64,000 nucleotides of DNA from Prosthecobacter vanneervenii (GTDB lineage: Bacteria > Verrucomicrobiota > Verrucomicrobiia > Verrucomicrobiales > Verrucomicrobiaceae), in the NCBI RefSeq assembly GCF_014203095.1, contig NZ_JACHIG010000006.1, forward strand, positions 248,001-312,000, given 5' to 3'. Shown here piece by piece: positions 35,728 through 43,676 of this stretch. The number at the start of each line of letters is the position of its first letter. Positions within the stretch are counted from its first letter, which is position 1. A program made the position numbers and the translations under genes. The notes beneath the pieces are model-generated. The model saw only the letters and a program-made list of their open reading frames with translations. It made no database searches and had not been told where the DNA came from.

Positions 35728-38232
35728 ATGATTGAGGAGCTTCAGCAGTTTGGCAGCCTTTCAGTAGCGCATCGCACCGGTGGAGCGCCGGTGGAATTGG
35801 TGCGTTCCAAGGAGGAGGTCGTCTTCCTGGCATTCGACAACCGGATCGCCCGGTTGGTGGAGCTGCATGTGCTGCGTGGCGGCAGTACCCTGGATGTCGC
35901 GATGAAAAAGTCCGCTTTTGAGCGTGCGCGACAGGCCTCGGAGATTCGCGGACATGCCTTCATGCGCATTTTGGAGGTGGGGGAAGATCAGGGTATGGTG
36001 TATTACACCAGCAACCTTAATGACGGAGAGTTTGTCGAAGATTACGTGAAGCGGCGCGGAGCTGTGGCCCCGGCCACCGCGCTGGCACTGGTGTATCAAC
36101 TGCTTGATGATCTGCTTCAGCTTCAAGGCTTTCAGAGGCTTGTCTCCCGCATGCATCTGGATCGCGTGCTCGTCACCACACTGGAGGACACCTTTCTCCA
36201 GTTGCGCGTGTTTGATTACGGTCTTTCGCAATTGGACGCTGGGACTGAAGGTCAGAGCGGCGCCCGTCTGGTGGTCGAGACTTGCCGACTCATCTTTCTT
36301 CTGCTCACAGGGCAGCCTTATGCAGGGGAAAATCCTGATCGCTTTCCTGCGTTGACGCAGCTGCCCATGGGGCTGCGGACTGCAGTGCGTGCAGCTCTCA
36401 CGGACCCAGCCAATGCACCTGGCTCCATTGAGAAGCTGCGGGATGACGTTAGGGAGGCGTTCAGCGCTCTTTCCAGCAACATCAAGGCACGCAATTTCCG
36501 CAAGCATCTAGTGGTGAATCCCGCACTCCTGCCGCAGTCTCAATTGCAGGAGCTCCTGCTCGAAAATGTGCCTGTCGAGACCATTCTGGGAACACGTTTT
36601 CGTGTGGAGGATGTCGAGACCGCTCGGCGCTATCCCTTCTCCATTCCGGCCATCAATACGAAGCTCTCGCAAGAGATCACAGTGCACCTGCTGCCGCCTT
36701 CTCGGATCGTGGACAAAACTCGTTACGAGGCCGTGCCGCTGCAGATGTGGCGCTTCAATCCCGAGCGGCATCCCAATATTCTTCGTTCCCTGAGTCTGTG
36801 GGAGAGTCCGGACTGGACCTTTCTGACTGAGGAGCGCGAGCCCGGCTTTGCGCTCAGCCGCCTCATGGCGGAGCGTATCACGCTAAATCCCGCAGAAGTG
36901 ATCGTTCTCATGCGCCAGATCCGGGCTGGTCTGGATCAGGCCGTGGAGTGTGGCGTCCAGCGTGTGGACCTGCACCCCTCCAATATTCTGTTGAGAGTAG
37001 GGAAAAATGGCCCTCTGCTGGCCCGTGAACTGGAGCGCCTGATGCAGAAGCGCCTGGATGCCTGGCCCAATTTTGTGGTCAAGCTGCGTCCGCACATGAC
37101 CATGCGCAGCCTCTACGAGCCGCTGCTGGTGGACATGGACCTGGCTGAAAACCAGCAGCACCAGGAGGAGCATCTGCTCAACCGCGACTTCCGCCACCGC
37201 TCCTTTGTGGCGCTGGCCGGCTACCTCCTTACCGGCGAAAGACAGAGCGGCGGAGTGCCCCAATTTCCCGAGTCCGTGCCGGATGCAGCAGCCACGTATG
37301 TGCGCGACTGTCTGGAGATGACACGCCGCGCCGGCAAGACGCCAAGTCCAGGCGATTTCATCGATAAATTTGAAAGCCTTCTTTCTGCTCCCACGGTGGA
37401 TCTGGCCACCCGCCTGCGCGGAAGCAATGTGGCGCTGGAGGAAATGGAAAGCGCCGGTGCAGTCTCGGATTTTGACGATGACTGGAATGCGAATGATGCC
37501 GACTCCGCCATGGATGGGGACGAGGTGATCTCGCCCATCAAGCGCGGAATCAAGACGCATGATTTCAACCCTCTGATGCAGCAGAAACGCAGCCTGCCCG
37601 TAGGTGCTTTGGCGGCAGCCGCCGCTGTTGTGATTGGCATCTGTGCATGGATGCTCATGGGGGGCAAAAACGAGCCTGCTCAAGTGGCGCAATCAGCGGC
37701 ATCTTCCGCCGAACCTGAAGGCCCTGCTGTGACCGCTGCGCCGACGAGCAGGCCACCTAGCGCAAAAGTTGCTGAGGTGCCAAAACCGAAGCCCGCGCCT
37801 GAAAAAGCGCCTGGACCTGTGGCGGCTGCATCCAGCAAACCTGCAAATACCGTTCCGGCTATGGCGGAGGCTGCGCCAAAATCTACCATTACCTCCACTG
37901 CCACCGTGGCTGGAGCGGCACCAGCGCCAGCCAAGCTGGACGCTGCCTCCGCTCTGGAAAAGGTGCCAGCTATGGTGACTAAGCCCGAGGCTGAAAAACC
38001 ATCTGTAGCAGCCACCACTGCCGCAGTGAGCACCGTGACAGCTCAGCCCACTCATCCACAACCTGCACCTCCTGCTGCCAGCAAGCCGCCAGAAAAAGAC
38101 CCGGTGACCATCCGACGCGCCATCCTTCCATCCAAGGAAGAGATTGACCGGATGAAGCAGGGGCATGTGGAGCACCGCACGGGGCAGATGCCAGCCATGT
38201 CCACCGCATCACCAATGCCGTCCAAACGCTAA
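35728..38232 (+). CDS. Tandem pseudokinase-like membrane protein
   Basis: An 834-residue protein. Two regions resemble protein kinase folds but lack full catalytic sets. The first (about 20-250) has a weak catalytic-loop remnant MHLDRVLV (142-149) and VFDYG (161-165) in place of DFG. The second (about 290-550) has VDLHPSNILL (413-422), which keeps the Asp and Asn, but no clear glycine loop or DFG. A transmembrane helix follows at about 624-645 (GALAAAAAVVIGICAWMLM) and the last 185 residues are Ala/Pro/Lys-rich. It is directly upstream of btubA on the same strand, with a 287-bp gap. Likely a membrane scaffold; link to tubulin unproven. Confidence 0.6.
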   Translation: MIEELQQFGSLSVAHRTGGAPVELVRSKEEVVFLAFDNRIARLVELHVLRGGSTLDVAMKKSAFERARQASEIRGHAFMRILEVGEDQGMVYYTSNLNDGEFVEDYVKRRGAVAPATALALVYQLLDDLLQLQGFQRLVSRMHLDRVLVTTLEDTFLQLRVFDYGLSQLDAGTEGQSGARLVVETCRLIFLLLTGQPYAGENPDRFPALTQLPMGLRTAVRAALTDPANAPGSIEKLRDDVREAFSALSSNIKARNFRKHLVVNPALLPQSQLQELLLENVPVETILGTRFRVEDVETARRYPFSIPAINTKLSQEITVHLLPPSRIVDKTRYEAVPLQMWRFNPERHPNILRSLSLWESPDWTFLTEEREPGFALSRLMAERITLNPAEVIVLMRQIRAGLDQAVECGVQRVDLHPSNILLRVGKNGPLLARELERLMQKRLDAWPNFVVKLRPHMTMRSLYEPLLVDMDLAENQQHQEEHLLNRDFRHRSFVALAGYLLTGERQSGGVPQFPESVPDAAATYVRDCLEMTRRAGKTPSPGDFIDKFESLLSAPTVDLATRLRGSNVALEEMESAGAVSDFDDDWNANDADSAMDGDEVISPIKRGIKTHDFNPLMQQKRSLPVGALAAAAAVVIGICAWMLMGGKNEPAQVAQSAASSAEPEGPAVTAAPTSRPPSAKVAEVPKPKPAPEKAPGPVAAASSKPANTVPAMAEAAPKSTITSTATVAGAAPAPAKLDAASALEKVPAMVTKPEAEKPSVAATTAAVSTVTAQPTHPQPAPPAASKPPEKDPVTIRRAILPSKEEIDRMKQGHVEHRTGQMPAMSTASPMPSKR

Positions 38233-38519
38233 GAAATCATCGTGATGTCATACTCCCCAGGTGCTTTTTTTCCCCTCGCTCGCTACATAATGCGATTCCT
38301 CACGAAAGGGCGGAATTTGCTTGGACTCTGGATTAACTCACAGGTAAAAGTAGCCTTAGTTGAGATGTGCGCCGCAAACGATGCCGCTTTGATTGTACCA
38401 GTCCGGGAATGCCGGGTGATGATCTCTGGCATGGCAAAACCGGCTCCATATCCCCACCATAAAGTCACTGGCAGGCAGTACACATCATAATAGAAACCGC
38501 GAAAAACTAGGAGAGACTG
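38233..38519 (+). promoter_or_regulatory. btubA leader and ribosome binding site
   Basis: A 287-bp non-coding stretch. It ends with AGGAG six bases before the btubA ATG, a better ribosome site than most genes here have. A CATAAT hexamer near 38485 could be a -10 element but has no clear -35. Open frames inside show no protein-like features and are not called. Confidence 0.5.
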
Positions 38520-39935
38520 ATGAAGGTCAACAACACAATCGTCATTTCAATCGGTCAGGCCGGCAATCAGATTGCCGCCTCTTTTTGGAAAACCATCTGT
38601 CAGGAGCACGGCATCGATCCCATGACAGGCCAGACCGCTCAGGGACAAGCCCCGCGTGGAAACTGGAGCGCCTTCTTCACCAAACTCGGTGAGTCCACCT
38701 CCGGCAGTTATGTGCCTCGTGCGGTCATGGTGGACTTGGAGCCCAGCGTCATTGACAATATCAAAGCCACCTCAGGTTCTCTCTTTAATCCGGGCAATCT
38801 GATCAGCCGTACCGAAGGTGCTGGCGGCAACTTTGCTGTCGGCTACCTGGGCGCTGGCCGTGAGGTGCTGCCTGAAGTGATGAGCCGTCTGGACTCCGAG
38901 ATCGACAAGTGTGACAACGTGGGCGGCATTATTGTGCTGCACGCCACGGGTGGTGGCTCCGGCTCCGGCTTCGGTGCCCTTCTTATCGAGTCCATCAAGG
39001 AGAAATATCCTGAGTTCCCGGTACTGAGCTGCGCCGTTCTTCCCTCTCCACAGGTCTCATCCGTGGTCACGGAGCCTTACAACACGGTCTTCACCCTCAA
39101 CACCCTGCGCCGCGCTGCGGATGCCTGCCTCATCTTTGACAACGAGGCGCTCTTCGAACTGGCCCACCGCAAGTGGAACATCGAAAGCCCGACGGTGGAC
39201 GACCTGAATCTGCTCATCACAGAGGCTCTGGCCGGACTGACTGCATCCATGCGCTTCAGCGGTTTCCTCACGGTAGAAATCAGTCTGCGCGAGCTCCTCA
39301 CGAATCTGGTGCCTCAGCCATCGCTGCACTTCCTCATGTGCTCCTTTGCGCCTCTGACGCCTCCGGACCGCAGCAAGTTTGAAGAAATGGGCGTCGAGGA
39401 AATGATTCGCAGCCTGTTTGACAATGGCTCAGTCTTCGCCGCCTGCTCGCCGATGGAAGGCCGCTTTCTCAGCACCGCAGTGCTCTACCGCGGTATCATG
39501 GAGGACAAGCCCCTGGCGGACTCCGCCTTGGCCGCCATGCGCGAGCAACTGCCGCTTACCTACTGGATCCCAACGGCGTTCAAGATTGGATACGTGGAGC
39601 AGGCGGGCATCTCTCACCGCAAGAGCATGGTGCTCCTGGCCAACAACACGGAAATCGCCCGTGTGCTGGACCGGATCTGCCACAACTTTGACAAGCTCTG
39701 GCAGCGCAAGGCTTTCGCCAACTGGTACCTCAACGAGGGCATGTCCGAAGAACAGATCAACGCCCTGCGCGCCTCCGCCCAGGAGCTCATCCAGAGCTAC
39801 CAGGTGGCCGAGGAGAGCGGTGCCAAGGCCAAAGTACAGGACAGCTCAGCAGACTATCCGCGCAGCAGCGCCAGCTCCGATGACAGCCGTAGTGGCATGA
39901 GCCTGCGCGATCTCGTGGACCGCCGCCGCGCCTAA
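38520..39935 (+). CDS. btubA: Bacterial tubulin BtubA
   Basis: A 471-residue tubulin, nearly the same length as Prosthecobacter dejongeii BtubA. It polymerises with BtubB and GTP into heterodimer-based bacterial microtubules. Visible landmarks: the N-terminal SIGQAGNQIAASFW, the signature loop GGGSGSG (144-150, where eukaryotic tubulins have GGGTGSG), SVVTEPYNTVFTLNTL, DNEALFELAHRKWNIESPT, and the T7 loop with Glu258 before LLTNLVP, equivalent to the catalytic Glu of alpha-tubulin. It has a charged C-tail ending SLRDLVDRRRA. It is 53 bp before btubB. Confidence 0.99.
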   Translation: MKVNNTIVISIGQAGNQIAASFWKTICQEHGIDPMTGQTAQGQAPRGNWSAFFTKLGESTSGSYVPRAVMVDLEPSVIDNIKATSGSLFNPGNLISRTEGAGGNFAVGYLGAGREVLPEVMSRLDSEIDKCDNVGGIIVLHATGGGSGSGFGALLIESIKEKYPEFPVLSCAVLPSPQVSSVVTEPYNTVFTLNTLRRAADACLIFDNEALFELAHRKWNIESPTVDDLNLLITEALAGLTASMRFSGFLTVEISLRELLTNLVPQPSLHFLMCSFAPLTPPDRSKFEEMGVEEMIRSLFDNGSVFAACSPMEGRFLSTAVLYRGIMEDKPLADSALAAMREQLPLTYWIPTAFKIGYVEQAGISHRKSMVLLANNTEIARVLDRICHNFDKLWQRKAFANWYLNEGMSEEQINALRASAQELIQSYQVAEESGAKAKVQDSSADYPRSSASSDDSRSGMSLRDLVDRRRA

Positions 39936-39988
39936 TTACAGCAATTCAGAAACAGACAGACAAACATCGTTTTTTTGGAGGAACACCC

Positions 39989-41263
39989 GTGAGAGAGATT
40001 CTGAGCATTCATGTCGGACAGTGTGGCAACCAAATCGCCGACCGCTTTTGGCGGCTGGTGCTGCGTGAGCATGGCCTGACCGAGGCCGGCACCCCGAAAG
40101 AGGGCACCAATGTTGCCGCCAATGCCAACATGGAAGTCTTCTTCCACAAGGTGCGTGACGGAAAGTACATCCCCCGCGCCATCCTGGTTGACCTGGAGCC
40201 CGGTGTGATCGCCCGTATCGAAGGCGGAGACATGGCCCAGCTCTTTGACGAAAGCTGCATCATCCGCAAGATCCCTGGTGCCGCCAACAACTGGGCGCGT
40301 GGCTACAATGTGGAAGGGGAGCGCATCATTGACCAGATCATGAACGTGATCGACGCGGCGGTGGAAAAGACCAAGTCCCTGCAGGGCTTCCTGCTCACTC
40401 ACTCCATCGGCGGTGGTTCTGGCTCCGGCCTTGGCTCCCTCATCCTTGAGCGTCTGCGTCAGGCCTACCCGAAGAAGCGCATCTTCACCTTCTCCGTCGC
40501 GCCATCTCCCCTGATCTCTGACTCTGCCGTTGAGCCTTACAACGCCATCCTCACGCTCCAGCGCATCCTCGACAATGCAGATGCTGCCGTGCTGCTGGAC
40601 AACGAAGCACTCTTCCGCATCGCCAAGTCCAAGCTGCACCGTAGCCCGAACTACATGGACCTGAACCACATCATCGCGCTCATCATGAGCTCGGTGACAG
40701 CCTCCCTGCGCTTCCCTGGCAAGCTTAACACGGACCTCGGTGAATACGTGACGAATCTGGTGCCATTCCCTGGCAATCACTTCCTCACAGCTTCCTTCGC
40801 GCCGATGCGCGCTCCTGGCCAGGAAGGCCAGGTCCGCATCAACTTCCCTGACATCGCCCGCGAGACCTTCGCACAGGACAACTTCACCGCCGCCATCGAC
40901 TGGACCAACGGTGTCTACCTCTCCGCCTGCGCCCTCTTCCGTGGGGATGTGAAGGCCAAGGAGGTCGAGGAAAACATGGCCGCCATCCGCAAGAGCCTCA
41001 ACTTCGCCAGCTATGTGCCTACCGGTGTGAAGCTGGGCGTGGCCGAAACCGCACCGGAAGGTTTTGCCTCCAGCGGTCTGGCCTTGGTGAACCACACTGG
41101 CATCGCCGCCGTGTTTGAGCGACTCATCAACAACTTTGACATCATGTTCGACAACCACGCCTATACGCATTGGTACGAGAACAACGGTGTTTCCCGCGAC
41201 ATGATGGCGCACGCCCGTAACACCATCGTCAATCTCGCCCAGTCCTACCGCGACGCCAGCTAG
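39989..41263 (+). CDS. btubB: Bacterial tubulin BtubB
   Basis: A 424-residue tubulin starting at GTG with GGAGGA eight bases upstream. N-terminal IHVGQCGNQIADRFW is tubulin-like; the GTP loop is GGGSGSG (141-147); SAVEPYNAILTL and DNEALFRIA follow; the T7 loop reads KLNTDLGEYVTNLVPF with Glu252 in the catalytic position, so like BtubA it looks activating, unlike eukaryotic beta-tubulin (Lys). The C-terminus FDNHAYTHWYENNGVSRDMM resembles tubulin helices H11-H12. BtubB is the usual GTPase partner of BtubA in the bacterial microtubule. Confidence 0.99.
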   Translation: MREILSIHVGQCGNQIADRFWRLVLREHGLTEAGTPKEGTNVAANANMEVFFHKVRDGKYIPRAILVDLEPGVIARIEGGDMAQLFDESCIIRKIPGAANNWARGYNVEGERIIDQIMNVIDAAVEKTKSLQGFLLTHSIGGGSGSGLGSLILERLRQAYPKKRIFTFSVAPSPLISDSAVEPYNAILTLQRILDNADAAVLLDNEALFRIAKSKLHRSPNYMDLNHIIALIMSSVTASLRFPGKLNTDLGEYVTNLVPFPGNHFLTASFAPMRAPGQEGQVRINFPDIARETFAQDNFTAAIDWTNGVYLSACALFRGDVKAKEVEENMAAIRKSLNFASYVPTGVKLGVAETAPEGFASSGLALVNHTGIAAVFERLINNFDIMFDNHAYTHWYENNGVSRDMMAHARNTIVNLAQSYRDAS

Positions 41264-41315
41264 CCGGACTTCCGCGCATTGCGCGGGCATGTGACCCCAG
41301 CCTTTCTAACCCAAC

Positions 41316-42086
41316 GTGGATACTGCCTTGGAGCGCCAAATCGCCTCCGCCTCCCGCAGCGTCGAGGAGGCGCGGAGGCTTGCATACCACGATCCTATTC
41401 GCGTAGGAGCGTTGGTGGAGCAGATCAGTGTGCTGGCAGATCTGCGTCAGAAGGAAGGGGATTTCCGCAAGGCTGAGTCCCTTTACCGCGAGGCTCTCTT
41501 CCGTGCACAGGAGCTGCGCAAACAGGATCCTGATCTGCTGACAGGCATCTACTCCCTGCTGGCGCATCTTTACGACCGCTGGGGGCGCATGGACAAAGCG
41601 GCGGAGTTTTACGAACTCGCACTCAAGATCAGCGCCGAGAATGGCCTGGAAGAGAGCGACAAGGTGGCCACGATCAAAAACAATCTGGCCATGATCTTTA
41701 AGCAGCTCCGCAAGTTTGAGCGTGCGGAGGGTTACTACTGCGAGGCTCTGGAGACCTTTCAGCGCCTGGATGGAGAGCAGAGCGCGCGTGTGGCCTCGGT
41801 GTACAACAATCTCGGCGTGCTCTACTACAGCCACATGGATGTGGATCGCGCGCAGGTCATGCACGAGCGGGCGCTGGCCATCCGCCAGAACCTGCACGAA
41901 GGCCAGATGGACCCAGCAGACCTCTCCCAAACCTTCATCAATCTGGGTGCGGTCTACAAAGCGGCAGGTGATTTCCAGAAGGCCGAGGCCTGTGTGGATC
42001 GCGCCAAGCGCATCCGCGCCGCCATGAACGGGTATCACCCCAATCCACGCCGCTCGGCATCGCTTTTGATCGACAAGAGCTTGTAA
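41316..42086 (+). CDS. bklc: Bacterial kinesin light chain-like TPR protein
   Basis: A 256-residue protein, third in the btub operon. It starts at GTG (MDTALERQ) with no strong ribosome site. After a short N-terminal helix it has four or five TPR motifs of the kinesin-light-chain type: AESLYREALFRAQEL, YDRWGRMDKAAEFYELALKI, FERAEGYYCEALETFQRL, and YSHMDVDRAQVMHERALAI. In P. dejongeii the equivalent protein binds and stabilises BtubAB filaments and may tether them to membrane. No motor domain exists here; the name refers only to the TPR similarity. Confidence 0.95.
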   Translation: MDTALERQIASASRSVEEARRLAYHDPIRVGALVEQISVLADLRQKEGDFRKAESLYREALFRAQELRKQDPDLLTGIYSLLAHLYDRWGRMDKAAEFYELALKISAENGLEESDKVATIKNNLAMIFKQLRKFERAEGYYCEALETFQRLDGEQSARVASVYNNLGVLYYSHMDVDRAQVMHERALAIRQNLHEGQMDPADLSQTFINLGAVYKAAGDFQKAEACVDRAKRIRAAMNGYHPNPRRSASLLIDKSL

Positions 42087-42150
42087 AAAGCAACAGCTTG
42101 GAGGAGCAAGACGCCAGTCCTGCCCCTGCCTGTAGCCGTTTTACTTTACC

Positions 42151-43260
42151 CTAGTACAACTCCACAGGCGAGCGTTTGCCGTCTTCCACGCTGAGTACCT
42201 TGGCGGCTTCCTCTCCGAGCGTGTCGATGCGTAGCTGCAGGATGTCGCGATTGATGGCGGCAAAGCGGTCGAGGTTGAAGGCGTCCGGCTTGACCAGGCG
42301 CTTCTTGGTTTTTTCCACACGCATCAGCGCATCGTGCAGGGCGGGGGCCTCCACGCCTTCCAGGTGCTGACGGGCCAGTTCCACCATCTCCACGCGGTGG
42401 CAGATCATCACCAGGTCATTCCCAGCACGCACCGCTTCCTGGATAGCCTGCTCAAAGGTTACCTCATTGAGGATCGCGCCCATGTCCAGGTCGTCCGTCA
42501 TGGCCAGACCGTCAAAGGAGTACTGATGGCGCAGCAGCTTGGTCACGATGTTATAGCTCAGGCTGGCAGGCCAGCGGCCGCGGTCGGGATCGTAGGCGGT
42601 GTAGTTGCTGTGGCAGGTCATCACGGAGTCCAGTTCCGGCAGCAGGGCCGAGTAGGGCAGAAGCTCGCTGCGCTCCATTTCCTCGTGGCTTTTGGTGATG
42701 ACGGGGAGAAATTCATGTGGATCGCACTCGGCGGGGCCGTAGCCCGGGAAGTGCTTGCCGCAGCTCAGGATGCCCTCCGCACGCATGGAGCGGTTGAAGA
42801 TGCCTGCATTGTCGATCACCTGCTGCGGGTCGCGGCCATAGGTGCGGCCTTTGAGGGAATTGTCCGCTGCGTCATCATAGGAGATGTCCAGAACGGGGCA
42901 GAGGTCCAGATTGAAGCCGAAGAGGCGCAGGATCTGACCCGTGAGCTTGCCATGGCGTTTGATCAGCGCGGGATCGCCTTTGTCGCGCAGAGACTGGGCG
43001 TTGGGTGGCTCTTCACCGATGAGGCGAAGGCGGGAGACACGTCCCCCTTCTTGGTCGATTGTGATGAAGGGTTCGACATCGGAAAGGTCCCGCAGATCAT
43101 CGATCAGTTTGCGCAGCTGCTGCGGGGACTGGATGTTGCGACCGAATAGAATGAAGCCGCCAGGTTGTAGTTTTTTGAGGCGTGCGGCGGTTTCTGGAGT
43201 CAGTTCGGTGCCGGGCACGCCCATCAGGAGAAGCTGGCCGAGATCTTGGGAGGAGGACAT
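42151..43260 (-). CDS. nagZ: Beta-N-acetylhexosaminidase, GH3 (NagZ-like)
   Basis: A 369-residue glycoside hydrolase family 3 enzyme, of normal NagZ length. It removes N-acetylglucosamine from anhydromuropeptides in cell-wall recycling. Motifs: GGFILFGRNI, ITIDQEGGRVSRL, the KHFPGYG segment with the NagZ His loop, and the nucleophile region MTDDLDMGAI. No signal peptide, so cytoplasmic. It converges with bklc from the other strand with 64 bp between stops. No recycling partners are close. Confidence 0.93.
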   Translation of the reverse strand: MSSSQDLGQLLLMGVPGTELTPETAARLKKLQPGGFILFGRNIQSPQQLRKLIDDLRDLSDVEPFITIDQEGGRVSRLRLIGEEPPNAQSLRDKGDPALIKRHGKLTGQILRLFGFNLDLCPVLDISYDDAADNSLKGRTYGRDPQQVIDNAGIFNRSMRAEGILSCGKHFPGYGPAECDPHEFLPVITKSHEEMERSELLPYSALLPELDSVMTCHSNYTAYDPDRGRWPASLSYNIVTKLLRHQYSFDGLAMTDDLDMGAILNEVTFEQAIQEAVRAGNDLVMICHRVEMVELARQHLEGVEAPALHDALMRVEKTKKRLVKPDAFNLDRFAAINRDILQLRIDTLGEEAAKVLSVEDGKRSPVELY

Positions 43261-43411
43261 GATTAAGGTGTTCTAATGAGTTGTGTTCGTTCGAGTGGTT
43301 TCTAAATGGATGTCAAGGAACGATTTGCTAAATTTTTGAGCACAAACAGGGATTTGAGGCTCTCATATTTGCGACGCAGAGGTTTCTTTTTGGAAAAGAA
43401 GGGTGGGCCGG

Positions 43412-43577
43412 TTGACGGGAGGGGCAAAACTTTTTAACATGCGGGCGTCTGTGAGGCAACTCGCGGGCCACAATTGCAGAGCTTCCTCAGCCGAGCATTT
43501 CGTGCCAATCGGTCCTCCATCGTTGTTGGTTGCTGGATCGCCAATGGAACCCTCCGGCTCCGCATGCCGGAGGGTTC
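43412..43577 (+). ncRNA. Candidate small RNA with terminal hairpin
   Basis: A possible promoter TTGACG (43412-43417), 17-bp spacer, TAACAT (43435-43440) predicts a start near 43447. A perfect 12-bp stem GAACCCTCCGGC (43547-43558) / GCCGGAGGGTTC (43566-43577) ends the stretch, followed by TCTGTTTCTGG. The 416-bp gap between nagZ and trpE has no convincing gene. This would be an RNA of about 130 nt; the U tract is weak. Confidence 0.3.
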
Positions 43578-43610
43578 TCTGTTTCTGGGAGATGACTTCC
43601 GAACATTCAT

Positions 43611-43667
43611 TGTGAGCAACTGTGTGATCAACCTGTGATCAGTGTGTGATCAATATGTGAGCAACTG
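43611..43667. repeat. Five phased TGTGAKCA repeats
   Basis: TGTGAGCA at 43611, TGTGATCA at 43623, 43634 and 43645, and TGTGAGCA at 43656; the first and last are within identical TGTGAGCAACTG. Starts are 11-12 bp apart, close to one helical turn. The block ends 9 bp from the trpE stop. Looks like an iteron or protein-binding array; no protein is known to me for it. Confidence 0.75.
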
Positions 43668-43676
43668 CTTTGGATC

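Noticed and set aside
38242..38490. 82-residue open frame in the btubA leader
   Set aside because: No protein-like pattern, no ribosome site, and it lies in the likely control region.
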